DNA from: JACJYE01 sp964432875
Lineage (GTDB): Bacteria; Bacteroidota; Bacteroidia; Chitinophagales; Saprospiraceae
Length of the DNA: 36,917 nucleotides
Assembly (NCBI GenBank): GCA_964432875.1
Contig: CAYSPJ010000043.1
Span: 1 to 36,917 of the forward strand
Direction of reading: 5' to 3'
The notes under the pieces were generated by a model. It worked only from the letters and a program-made list of their open reading frames with translations. It was not told the DNA's origin and made no database searches. Below, one piece after another: positions 24,626 through 33,400 of this stretch (the first letter of the stretch is position 1; the number at the start of each line of letters is the position of its first letter). The translations under genes were made by a program, and so were the position numbers.

Positions 24626-27016
24626 TCACGAGCCGCACATCAGGCAATCCGGATCGTCCAGATTGCAAGCCTGGCCTTCCGCAGCGGCTTCGATAGCCGA
24701 AGCTGAGGCAGCCAGGGCCAGCTCTCCTGCCCGGGCATTTTTCTGGGCTTCCTGATTGACCGTGAACTTGATGGGGTCCACGGCGGCTTTGCTGCGCAAA
24801 TAGTACATGCCCGTCTTCAGGCCGCTCTGCCAGGCGTAGAAGTGCATGGACGAGAGCTTGCCGAAGTTGGGGTCTTGCAAGAACAAATTCATGCTCTGGC
24901 TTTGGCAGATGAAAGCCCCGCGGTCGGCAGCCATATCGATGATAGTCTTTTGGCTGATTTCCCAGACGGTCTTGTACAAGTCTTTTAGATCCTGAGGGAT
25001 TTCTTCGATGCCTTGCACTGATCCGTTGGCCGCCATGAGGCGGTGCTTCATATCCTCGCTCCACAGCCCTAGCCCGATGAGGTCGTGCAGCAAGTGCTTG
25101 TTTACGATGATAAACTCCCCGGAAAGGGTGCGGCGGCTATAGATATTGGAGGTATAAGGCTCGAAGCACTCGTTGTTGCCCAATATCTGCGAAGTAGAAG
25201 CGGTGGGCATCGGCGCCACCAGCAAACTGTTGCGCAAGCCGTGTTCTTTGATGCGCGCTTTGAGGCCTGCCCAGTCCCAGCGGCGGCTGGGTTGTTCGCC
25301 CCACATATCGAACTGCAATTCGCCCTGGCTGGCCGGCGAGCCCTGGAAGGTCTCGTAAGGGCCGTGCTTTTCTGCCAGCGCACAAGATTCGCTCAGCGCC
25401 GCAAAATAGATAGCCTCGAAGATATCGCGGTTGAGCTGGCGCGCTTCCGGGCTCTCAAACGGATGGCGCATCATGATAAAGGCATCGGCCAGGCCCTGCA
25501 CCCCGATGCCGATGGGGCGGTGTCGCATATTGGAATTGCGGGCCTCAGGGATGGGGTAATAATTGATGTCGATGACCTTATTGAGGTTGCGCGTCACCAC
25601 CCGGGTAATCTCCACGAGCTTGTCAAAGTCATACTCGCGGGTCTGTTCGTTGACGAATTTATTCAGGGCGATGGATGCCAGGTTGCACACGGCCACCTCA
25701 TCGGCCGAGGTGTATTCCATAATCTCCGTACACAGGTTGCTGGAGCGAATGGTGCCCAGGTTTTTCTGGTTGGACTTGCGGTTGGCGGCATCCTTGTACA
25801 GGATATACGGCGTACCCGTCTCAATCTGCGATTCTAGTACGGCAAACCACAACTCCTGGGCGCGTATCGTTTTGCGGGCCCGGCCTTCGCGCTCGTACTG
25901 GTGGTACAAGGCCTCAAACTCGCCGCCATAGCAATCGTAGAGCCCCGGCGCTTCGCTCGGGCAGAAGAGCGACCACTCGGCATCGGCCTTGACGCGCTCC
26001 ATGAACAGGTCCGGTATCCACATGGCGTAGAAGAGGTCGCGGGCACGCAATTCTTCCTTGCCGTGGTTCTTTTTCAGCTCCAGGAAATCCAGGACATCGG
26101 CATGCCAGGGCTCCAGATAGATAGCAAAGGCCCCTTTGCGCTTGCCGCCGCCTTGATCCACGTAGCGGGCGGTATCATTATAGACCTTCAGCATGGGGAT
26201 GATCCCGTTGGAAGTGCCTCCCGTACCTTTGATGTAGCTGCCCGTAGCCCTTACGTTGTGGATGCTCAGCCCGATGCCGCCGGCAGATTGTGAAATCATG
26301 GCGCAACGGCTCAGGGTCTCGAAAATGCCGCCGATGCTGTCTTCGGTCATCGACAGGAGGAAGCAAGAAGACAACTGCGGCTTGGGCGTGCCAGCGTTGA
26401 ACAAGGTCGGCGTAGCGTGGATAAACCACTTTTCGGAGATGAGGTTATAAGTCTCGATAGCCGCCTCGATATCTTCGCCGTGGATGCCCACGGCCGCGCG
26501 CATGATCAGGTGCTGCGGGCGCTCTGCCACTTTGCCTTCCATGCGCAGCAGATAAGAGCGCTCCAGGGTTTTAAAGCCGAAGTAATCAAAATTGTAGTCG
26601 CGGTCGTAAATGATGGCCGAATCCAGGGCATCGCGGTGTTTCCAGATGGTCTCAAAAGCCTCATCGCCCAGCAGGCCAGCCTGTTCGCCAGTCTTGGGGT
26701 CGATGTAGTGGTAAAGGTCCTTCATGGTGCGGGAGAAGGACTTCTTGGTGTTTTTGTGCAGGTTGGACACGGCGATGCGGGCAGCCAGGATGGCGTACTC
26801 CGGGTGGTCGGCGGCCATGGTCGCCGCCGTTTCAGCAGCCAGGTTGTCCAGCTCCGTGGTTGACACCCCGTCGTACAAGCCCTGGATGACCTTCTTGGAT
26901 ATCTCGATATAGTTGACATACCTGGTGTCCAGGTCGTAACAGAGCTTTTTGATCCTGGCGGTGATCTTATCAAAACTGACGTCTTCTAGCCGGCCAGTGC
27001 GTTTTACTACTTGCAT
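24626..27016 (-). CDS. nrdA: Ribonucleoside-diphosphate reductase, large subunit (class Ia)
   Basis: This 796-residue catalytic subunit reduces ribonucleoside diphosphates to deoxyribonucleotides. An ATP-cone (about 1-90; VVKRTGRLEDVSFDKI) gives allosteric activity control. Active-site residues are Cys218 (SSCFLL), Asn427, Cys429, Glu431 (NLCTEI) and Cys444 (VAVCNLAS), the same numbers as recalled for mammalian R1. Specificity-site and barrel motifs (RATGSYIKGTGG, RHRPIGIGVQGLADAF, PMPTAST) are intact. The tail CLMCGS carries the redox-relay cysteines and matches the eukaryotic tail. It follows nrdB by 30 bp in one operon. The strong eukaryote-like character is known for some bacterial class I reductases and is not by itself evidence of recent transfer. 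Confidence 0.98.
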   Translation of the reverse strand: MQVVKRTGRLEDVSFDKITARIKKLCYDLDTRYVNYIEISKKVIQGLYDGVSTTELDNLAAETAATMAADHPEYAILAARIAVSNLHKNTKKSFSRTMKDLYHYIDPKTGEQAGLLGDEAFETIWKHRDALDSAIIYDRDYNFDYFGFKTLERSYLLRMEGKVAERPQHLIMRAAVGIHGEDIEAAIETYNLISEKWFIHATPTLFNAGTPKPQLSSCFLLSMTEDSIGGIFETLSRCAMISQSAGGIGLSIHNVRATGSYIKGTGGTSNGIIPMLKVYNDTARYVDQGGGKRKGAFAIYLEPWHADVLDFLELKKNHGKEELRARDLFYAMWIPDLFMERVKADAEWSLFCPSEAPGLYDCYGGEFEALYHQYEREGRARKTIRAQELWFAVLESQIETGTPYILYKDAANRKSNQKNLGTIRSSNLCTEIMEYTSADEVAVCNLASIALNKFVNEQTREYDFDKLVEITRVVTRNLNKVIDINYYPIPEARNSNMRHRPIGIGVQGLADAFIMMRHPFESPEARQLNRDIFEAIYFAALSESCALAEKHGPYETFQGSPASQGELQFDMWGEQPSRRWDWAGLKARIKEHGLRNSLLVAPMPTASTSQILGNNECFEPYTSNIYSRRTLSGEFIIVNKHLLHDLIGLGLWSEDMKHRLMAANGSVQGIEEIPQDLKDLYKTVWEISQKTIIDMAADRGAFICQSQSMNLFLQDPNFGKLSSMHFYAWQSGLKTGMYYLRSKAAVDPIKFTVNQEAQKNARAGELALAASASAIEAAAEGQACNLDDPDCLMCGS

Positions 27017-27046
27017 GTCTATTGGGTTATTTAGTTATCAATGCGG

Positions 27047-28024
27047 CTAAAAATCTTCATCTAAAGAGAACACCTGCTTTTCGCGGCTGGACATCACCCC
27101 AGACTTCTGGTAGTCGCCCACTCGCTTCTCGAAGAAGTTGGTCTTGCCCTGCAGCGAGATCAAGTCCATCCAGGGGAAGGGGTTCTCTACTTTGAACATC
27201 TTGGGGCGGCCCAGGGCTTCGAGCAAGCGGTCGGCCACAAACTCGATGTATTGGCACATCAATTTGGAATTCATGCCGATGAGGGCCACCGGCAGGGCAT
27301 CCGAAACAAACTCCTTTTCGATCTCTACCGCATCAGCGATAATCTCCTCGATGCGGCCTTCCGGAAGTTTTTGCTGCACGTGGTTGTTATAAAGCAGGCA
27401 GGCAAAATCACAGTGCATGCCCTCGTCCCGCGAGATGAGCTCGTTAGAGAAAGAAAGCCCTGGCATCAAGCCGCGTTTTTTGAGCCAGAAAATCGAGCAG
27501 AAAGAACCTGAAAAAAAGATGCCCTCTACGGCCGCGAAGGCGACGAGCCGCTCCTGGAAAGAGCCTTTGCTGATCCAGCGCAAAGCCCAATCGGCTTTTT
27601 TCTTTACGCAATCCAGGTGTTCGATGGCATTAAAGAGGTAGTCCTTCTCCGCCTTATCTTTAATATAGGTGTCGATCAGCAGAGAGTAGGTCTCTGAATG
27701 GATGTTCTCCATCATGATTTGAAAGCCGTAGAAGAACTTAGCTTCCGTGTATTGCACCTCGCTGACGAAGTTCTCGGCCAGGTTCTCGTTCACGATGCCG
27801 TCGCTGGCGGCAAAAAACGCCAGCACATGCTTGATGAAGTGGCGCTCGTCGTCATTGAGCTTATCGCTCCAATCAGTCTGATCACTCGACAAGTCGATCT
27901 CCTCGGCGGTCCAGAAGCTGGCTTCTGATTTTTTGTAATAAGCCCAGATATCGTCGTGTTCAATGGGGAAAAGCACAAAACGGTTGGGGTTGTCCTGCAA
28001 TATCGGCTCCAGTTGCGCGTCCAT
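27047..28024 (-). CDS. nrdB: Ribonucleoside-diphosphate reductase, small subunit (class Ia)
   Basis: This 325-residue radical-generating subunit uses a dinuclear metal site: Asp75 (FAASDG), Glu106 and His109 (MENIHSETYS), Glu167 (AAVEGIFFSGSF), Glu201 and His204 (RDEGMHCDF). The radical tyrosine is Tyr113, so this is a tyrosyl-radical type with presumably di-iron chemistry. The C-terminal FSLDEDF resembles the eukaryotic R2 tail (F-x-L-D-x-DF) that docks on the large subunit. Overall it reads much closer to animal R2 than to E. coli NrdB. It is the first gene of the nrdB-nrdA operon, behind a spacer with DnaA-box-like sites and a candidate promoter. Confidence 0.98.
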   Translation of the reverse strand: MDAQLEPILQDNPNRFVLFPIEHDDIWAYYKKSEASFWTAEEIDLSSDQTDWSDKLNDDERHFIKHVLAFFAASDGIVNENLAENFVSEVQYTEAKFFYGFQIMMENIHSETYSLLIDTYIKDKAEKDYLFNAIEHLDCVKKKADWALRWISKGSFQERLVAFAAVEGIFFSGSFCSIFWLKKRGLMPGLSFSNELISRDEGMHCDFACLLYNNHVQQKLPEGRIEEIIADAVEIEKEFVSDALPVALIGMNSKLMCQYIEFVADRLLEALGRPKMFKVENPFPWMDLISLQGKTNFFEKRVGDYQKSGVMSSREKQVFSLDEDF

Positions 28025-28237
28025 ATTTACTTATGCATTTTTTGGTTATAGAAAAATCTGTGTTCTCGCATGTTTGTTGTATTGGCATAAAAAGGTCTTG
28101 CAAAAGGAGGCTTGCCACGCCCTTTGCCCAAGCGGTTTATCCTGCCGAATCTGTTTTGCTTTTTTGCCAGCGCCATCAAGCGCGCTGTAGTTGCTGTTGT
28201 GGGTGCTAAATTAGCGCAAAGCTGGGAAAAATGTGCG

Positions 28238-28245
28238 CAAAGTTA
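28238..28245 (-). promoter_or_regulatory. Candidate -7 box for nrdB-nrdA
   Basis: TAACTTTG on the minus strand matches TAnnTTTG exactly. A TTTT is present about 16 bp upstream instead of a proper -33 TTTG. Transcription from here would give a leader of about 205 nt that contains an imperfect hairpin around 28100-28127. The box shares three bases with a perfect DnaA box. Confidence 0.45.
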
Positions 28246-28342
28246 TCCACATAATGTGCATAAAACACATAATCTCCTGATAACCAATAACAGTCTATTG
28301 TTGATTATTTTTTCCACAATGTGGATAAGTAGATGTGGAAAA
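28243..28342. promoter_or_regulatory. Cluster of four DnaA-box-like sites
   Basis: Two sites match the consensus TTATnCACA: TTATCCACA at 28243-28251 (plus) and 28320-28328 (minus). Two near-matches, TTTTCCACA, lie at 28310-28318 (plus) and 28334-28342 (minus). The stretch between is AT-rich. In E. coli the nrdAB promoter is controlled by DnaA through such boxes, which fits the position here. An origin of replication is the alternative. The flanking spacer from 28343 to 28648 contains a hairpin and short repeats but no convincing gene. Confidence 0.6.
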
Positions 28343-28463
28343 CTTAGCCGAGCAGTGGTGCGAAAGGGCGTTAAGCATAGAGTAGTGCTCTAAAAGGGGG
28401 AATCTACCTATGTTGGCTATTGCGGTGGCTCTCCTCCCGCACTCCTTGCCCTGCCCTGCTCAT

Positions 28464-28485
28464 GGATTGGCCGGGCGGCCAATCC
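28464..28485. repeat. Hairpin GGATTGGCC...GGCCAATCC
   Basis: A 9-bp perfect stem with a 4-base loop lies in the spacer. It is followed at 28482-28507 by three spaced copies of ATCCGTG. This looks like a small intergenic repeat of unknown role. Confidence 0.5.
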
Positions 28486-28648
28486 GTGAGCATCCGTGCA
28501 ATCCGTGGCAACTTCCTCTTGGCGCGCCCGGAGGGCGTAACAAGCCCACTCCATTAAGTAGCGTGATACCGCAGTTGTTTTTGAGGCGCCCTCAAAACGA
28601 GGCTGTCTCAAGACGGGCCTCGCGGCGCAGCTAAAGCCGCCCGCTCGC

Positions 28649-29005
28649 TTAAGCCGAAAAAGAGGTGCCACAGCCGCAGGTATCCGTAGCGTTGGGGTTG
28701 TTGAAAGAGAAGCCGCGGTTGTTCAAGCCGTCCTCCCAGTCGATTTCCATGCCCAGGAGGTAGATGCCATGAGCTTTCTCCATAAAAACCCGGAAGCCGC
28801 CGAGCTCGAAGACCTCGTCATTTTCCTTTTGCACATCAAACCCCAGGATATAGGAGAAGCCGGAGCAGCCGCCGCCTTTGACGCCGATGCGCAGGCCATA
28901 TTCACTGGAGATATCTTGCTCATTGCGGATGCGCTCCAGCTCCCGTAGCGCGCCGGCAGTAAGGGATACCGGCGCCTTTAGCAATGCGTTTTTTACTTGA
29001 CTCAT
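28649..29005 (-). CDS. HesB/IscA-family iron-sulfur assembly protein
   Basis: This 118-residue A-type carrier binds iron or Fe-S clusters and delivers them to target enzymes in the cytoplasm. The three family cysteines are Cys47 (GGGCSGFSY), Cys110 and Cys112 (DTCGCGTSF). The length is normal, with a short N-terminal extension. No isc or suf genes are adjacent, so it appears to be a lone carrier (SufA, IscA or ErpA type cannot be separated by eye). It has its own promoter at 29032-29065 and is divergent from the hypothetical membrane protein gene. Confidence 0.95.
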   Translation of the reverse strand: MSQVKNALLKAPVSLTAGALRELERIRNEQDISSEYGLRIGVKGGGCSGFSYILGFDVQKENDEVFELGGFRVFMEKAHGIYLLGMEIDWEDGLNNRGFSFNNPNATDTCGCGTSFSA

Positions 29006-29031
29006 GATAATTGGGCATTTTGCTTTGAATG

Positions 29032-29065
29032 CAAAGATAAAGCTTGCTGCGATTTAACCAACAAA
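29032..29065 (-). promoter_or_regulatory. Bacteroidota-type promoter of the IscA-like gene
   Basis: On the minus strand a TTTG (-33) at 29065-29062 and TATCTTTG (-7, exact TAnnTTTG) at 29039-29032 are separated by 22 bp. The start codon at 29005 lies about 27 bp downstream. This is the most complete promoter match in the window. Confidence 0.6.
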
Positions 29066-29115
29066 ACAGCTTTAAGCAGCTTTTGGTTTTATGGTTGGCG
29101 TTGTAAAAAAAATGA

Positions 29116-29123
29116 TAACTTTG
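29116..29123 (+). promoter_or_regulatory. Candidate -7 box for the hypothetical membrane protein gene
   Basis: TAACTTTG matches TAnnTTTG exactly, with a TTGG 18 bp upstream as a partial -33 element. Its position favours the ATG at 29145 over the earlier in-frame starts at 29091 and 29112. Confidence 0.5.
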
Positions 29124-29144
29124 CGCAAAACAACAACAGCGCTT

Positions 29145-29678
29145 ATGCCCGCTTGGTTATCGTTTATCTTGGAAGTCCTGAAGCTCACCATCCCCGCCCT
29201 CATCGTATTTTTGACGGCCTACTACGTCTTGAGGACATACCTGAACAATCAGTTGCAGCTCAAGTCCATAGAAATCAGGAAGAGCCAGCTGCAGACTACT
29301 CTGCCGCTGAAGCTGCAAGCTTACGAGCGCCTGTCGCTGTTTTGCGAGCGCATCGCTATCCCTAGCCTGCTGTTGCGCATCCGCCGGGAAGAGATGAGCG
29401 CTGGAGAGCTGCGCCTGGCCTTGCTGCTGGCCATCCAGCAGGAGTACGAGCACAATATCACCCAGCAAGTCTACGTCTCCACCCAATTGTGGGAGATCAT
29501 CAAGCTAGCCCGCGACGAGGCGATGAACGTCGTGACCTTGGTTGCCGGCAAGACGCCCGCCCAGGCACCGGGCAAGGAGTTGGCCCAATCCCTGTTCAAC
29601 TTCCTCAACCAACGGGAATCGACGATTGGCGAAAATGCCCTGCTGGCCATCAAAAAAGAAGCTGCAGCGATCTTTTAA
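29145..29678 (+). CDS. Hypothetical membrane-anchored protein (DUF7935-like)
   Basis: This protein has 177 residues from the chosen start. One hydrophobic segment at about 5-28 (ILEVLKLTIPALIVFLTAYY) anchors it to the membrane. The rest is mostly helical and charged: a stretch with KSQLQTTLPLKLQAYERLSLFCERI, then EYEHNITQQVYVS and a Gln/Glu-rich tail. The LQAYERLxLFxER pattern resembles proteins found throughout Bacteroidota and named DUF7935; I make that link from memory. No enzymatic motif is visible. The frame is open from 29091, but the promoter box at 29116 supports the ATG at 29145. Confidence 0.8.
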   Translation: MPAWLSFILEVLKLTIPALIVFLTAYYVLRTYLNNQLQLKSIEIRKSQLQTTLPLKLQAYERLSLFCERIAIPSLLLRIRREEMSAGELRLALLLAIQQEYEHNITQQVYVSTQLWEIIKLARDEAMNVVTLVAGKTPAQAPGKELAQSLFNFLNQRESTIGENALLAIKKEAAAIF

Positions 29679-29788
29679 ACCAGCGCTAATGCCGCCTGCT
29701 GGCCGATGAGGATAAATATTTTGGATTTTTTTTTGAATTCCCACAAATCTGCCCTAACTTAAGGCGGAAGAAGCAGCGCGGCAAGCTG

Positions 29789-29796
29789 TACATTTG
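29789..29796 (+). promoter_or_regulatory. Candidate -7 box for the BFN-domain gene
   Basis: TACATTTG matches TAnnTTTG exactly and lies 51 bp before the ATG at 29848. No -33 TTTG stands at the normal spacing. It overlaps the earlier in-frame start at 29794 and so argues against it. Confidence 0.4.
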
Positions 29797-29847
29797 TCAC
29801 CACAAGCTCGATGCGAATGCAGCATCCAGCTCAATACCCTTGCTTCA

Positions 29848-30411
29848 ATGAGGAAATTAAAATTGAAAATAGCGGCCTTGGTAAATAGCGAGACTCACGC
29901 CAACAGCTTTGTGGTCGTGTTGAAAGAAGCCGATGGCGCCCGGCGGCTCCCAGTAGTGATCGGGGCTTTCGAAGCCCAATCCATCGCCCTGGCCCTGGAG
30001 CAGATCCACACCAACCGGCCGATGACGCACGACCTGATCCGCAACGCCATGCAGACCCTGGGCCTCAAGCTCCGGGAGGTGCTCATTTCCAACCTCAAGT
30101 ATGGCGTGTTCTACGCCAGCCTGGAGTGCGAAAACATCGAAGGCACCATACAGGAGATCGATGCCCGCACTTCCGATGCCCTGGCCCTGGCCGTGCGCTT
30201 CAATTGCCCCATTTACATCCACGACTTCATCATGGATGAAGCCGGCATCTATATCGACCAGCAAAACTCGCCGGCCACGGAGCCGAGCAAACCTTTGCGG
30301 GCTTATTCAGAGGCAGAGCTCAAACAACTCCTGGAGGCCGCCCTGGCCGCCGAAGATTATGAAAAAGCCGCAGCCATCAGAGACGAGCTGAAGGGCCGGG
30401 AAAGCAACTGA
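29848..30411 (+). CDS. BFN-domain (DUF151) protein with C-terminal UVR motif
   Basis: This 187-residue protein has a bifunctional-nuclease-family domain (DUF151, about 5-125: LPVVIGAFEAQSIALALE, RPMTHDL, ISNLKYGVFYASL, RTSDALALAVRFNCPIY) and a short C-terminal UVR-type helical hairpin (about 150-182: LKQLLEAALAAEDYEKAAAI). UVR motifs mediate protein contacts in UvrB and UvrC and in Clp-ATPase partners such as McsA. Nuclease activity has been reported for plant members; in bacteria the role is unclear. I start it at 29848 because the family begins with MRKLKLKI. It ends 8 bp from the convergent stop of the Clp-like ATPase gene. Confidence 0.9.
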   Translation: MRKLKLKIAALVNSETHANSFVVVLKEADGARRLPVVIGAFEAQSIALALEQIHTNRPMTHDLIRNAMQTLGLKLREVLISNLKYGVFYASLECENIEGTIQEIDARTSDALALAVRFNCPIYIHDFIMDEAGIYIDQQNSPATEPSKPLRAYSEAELKQLLEAALAAEDYEKAAAIRDELKGRESN

Positions 30412-30419
30412 TCTAAAAA

Positions 30420-33400
30420 TCAGGCACCCTGCAAAGCCGTATTGTACCTGGCGAAAAGCAACAGCTTGAACTCGTCGGGCGAAAGGTCGAAGACATTGGA
30501 ATACCCCGTGTATAAGTCGGTCAAAGTTTCCCGCCCATGGTAAATACGTACCACCCGGCTGGCCTTCTCCACCGGCAAAGCAGCGCTCAACGCTACGAAT
30601 ACCGGTAAAGGGGAGCGGTGGGTGCTATAAAAAAGGTGGATGCCCTCTTCCCCTTCAAAAAGCTCGCTCAGCCCAAAGCCTTCCGCTTCGAGATACCCTT
30701 CATCCGGGTACTTCTGGTGTTGGATATCCATCAGCGACAAGAGCTGGGCGTACTTGTTGATCAGGAAGGCTGCTTCCCAGGCGCCTAAGCCGCTGATGCG
30801 GGGCCGGGCTTCGATGCGGCAGCGCTGCAACTGTTTTTTAAGCACAAAAGGCAATTGTAGCTCCAACATGGCCAGGTCGAGGTAATGGCTCAGGTATTCG
30901 GTTTTGAAGCTGTCAAAACGCGCCATGCCGAATTGGTAAGCCTCGTTGATCTCCTTGAGGGCTTCCATTTGGAAGATGCCGTCTTTGATGTTTTCCCGTA
31001 CCCCTTTGGCCGACCAGTCCCGGCGGGGCAATACCCCGGTATATTTGAGCCGGAAGGGTATAGCTGGCCCATATTTGTAATGCCGGTCGCGAAAAGCCAG
31101 GCTAATATCCCGCACCGCAACCCTGGCCGCCTCTACCCGGTCTTTAAACTGGTAGTAATGGTGTTGCCAGCTCGATTGGCCAGCCTTTTGCCCCTCGCCA
31201 TAGACCAGAGGCCCCCAGGCTTCGGCATTGCGTTCCTCATAATCGCTAAGGCGGGTTTTCATCTCTTGCAAGCGCTCGAACAATTGGCGGTAAAACCGCC
31301 CGCCTCTGGTTTCATCGGGCAGTTCAGGCAGCCAGGCTTCCCCTGCGGGCTCCACAAAATAAAGCGGCTTGATGCGGGGCGACAGCCGGCCTGCTTCGAG
31401 CACAATATCAAAAAGGATGGGCGTATCCGCCCCGGTGGTGATGAGCTGCTCGGCCGACAAAGCCGTCAGGTCGCGCTCGATCTGCCGCTTCAAGGCCCGC
31501 CCCCCCATGCGGGCATCAAAACCGCGGTGAGCGACCCACTCCAGGGCATCGGCCGAAATATTGAGGATGGTAGAGCGGCGCACGAAACCATCGCGCTGAA
31601 GCAATTCGTGGATCTGCAGGCGGGCGATGTCCAGGATGTGGCTTACTTGCAGCGGCTTGAAGATGACCACCTGCCCAATGCGGTTGATGAATTCAGGGCG
31701 GAACTCATTTTCCATGGCCCGCCGATAGGCCTGCCCCTCATTGGCTTCATTTTCCTTGAAGCCCACCTGAGCATTCGCTTCGCGAGCGCCCACATTGGAG
31801 GTCATGATGATGATGATATTGGTAAAATCTACGGTGCGGCCCAGGCTATCGGTCAGCCTGCCATCATCCAACAGCTGCAGGAGCAAATCGTGGACGCTGG
31901 GGTGGGCTTTCTCTATTTCATCAAGTAGCAGGATGCCAAAAGGCTGGTAGCGCACGGCCCCGGTCAGTTGGCCCTCGGGCCGGTAATCATCGCCGACCAG
32001 GCGGTGCAGGGCGCTGGCATCGACATACTCGTTCATATCGAAGCGGATGAGCTGCGCCTCATCACCCATCAGGTATTTGGCCAGCACTTTAGCGGCTTGC
32101 GTTTTGCCCACGCCAGTCGGCCCGATAAAAAGGAAAGAGGCCAGCGGCTTGCTCCGGTCGGCCAGGTTAGCTTTGATGAGATGTACGGTATCGGCAAGCG
32201 CTTCTACCGCCTGGGGCTGCCCTACCAGCTCCTGCCCGATGAGCTGGGCTACTTCTTCTTTTTGAAAAGGGTGGCTGGGGTCGAAGATGCGCTCTTCCAG
32301 GCCGCTGTATGCTTTAAATGCAGCTTTCACCTGGGGTGCATCAATGAACTCGAAGCGATGTTTGACGGCCAACTGCTCCATCAGCTTGATGATGCTGCCC
32401 GGCAAAGCTTTGCGGCGCAAGTAATTGCGCTGGATGGACATCAACTGCTGCAATGCCTGAATGGAGATTGAGCATTCGTTGTCGGCTTCCAGGGCCTGGC
32501 GCTTCTTGATGATGATCTTGGCAGCCGTAACCAGGTCTGGCTCTTCCAGGCGCATGACCCGGAAAAGGCTACTAAAGCGGCGGTTTTTCTCCTGCAGCGA
32601 CTCCCATTCTTCCGGCGTGGCCAGCAAGGTGAGTTGGAGTTGCCGTTTTTCCAGGTAAGGGCGCAGCACATCGCTGAGCGTCATCGAGCTTTGAGCTGAT
32701 TTGCCGATGCGGGCCAAGGCCACTACTTTATCGATCAGCATTTTATGGCTGCCTTTTGCCCCTGGGGAAGGTTGGCGCACGAAGTTGATGATGGATTCAA
32801 AGCGCTTTTGCCACATACCTACGATACTCATGCCGGAGATGATGCGATGAGGGTCGATCTGCCAGATGCACTGCTCTGCGCTTTTCTTCAATGGGTAATA
32901 GCCGCTTTCATAGCGCCATACGACTTCGTTGATGAGGGCATGCTTGCCTACGCCTTCCGGGCCGACGATGGCCAACGGCGTATTGTCGCCTTGAAAAATC
33001 GCTTGAAAGGCTTGCTCGACCCATTCGTCGCGGAAGTAGGCGCGCTTGAGCTCGGAGGGATATAGTTCATGGAGGTTTTGCCCGATACGCTCTATTTCCG
33101 CAGCCCCGTCAAAACCATCCTCCCCCGCCAGGCTGGCAAAAAAATTGTGGCGGCTCTGCTTTTCGAAATGAAAAGGCGATTGCCCGATATTCAACGACAC
33201 CTCTACATTGGTGATGAAATCCCGTTTGCCGGCGTAGTAATCCTGAGGGTCGAACTCATCTTTCTTTTCCTGCTTCAGGCGCCGTAGCAAAGCCAGGATG
33301 ACCCGGCTGGCCTCCGCTTCTACTTCAGTTTTGTCGTCTTCAGGTAAAAACATGAAGTTGTCGATATCGGGCAGGTATAAAAAATGCCGCCCTTTGAGCT

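Noticed and set aside
28243..28342. Replication origin (oriC)
   Set aside because: DnaA boxes and AT-rich sequence are present, but in the few 60-base lines I counted by hand on both sides (25261, 27061, 34741 and 35401 onward) C exceeds G on this strand, so no skew switch shows. No dnaA or other origin gene is near. A genome-wide skew plot would decide; a sign change at this point would revive the idea.
28417..28671. 84-codon minus-strand frame after the IscA-like gene
   Set aside because: It runs through the hairpin and the ATCCGTG repeats and overlaps the end of the IscA gene; the translation looks like spacer sequence.
30885..31928. 347-codon open frame on the plus strand
   Set aside because: It lies wholly antisense to the well-supported second AAA module and C-terminal region of the Clp-like gene and has no recognisable domain. 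High-GC codon use opens such frames by chance.
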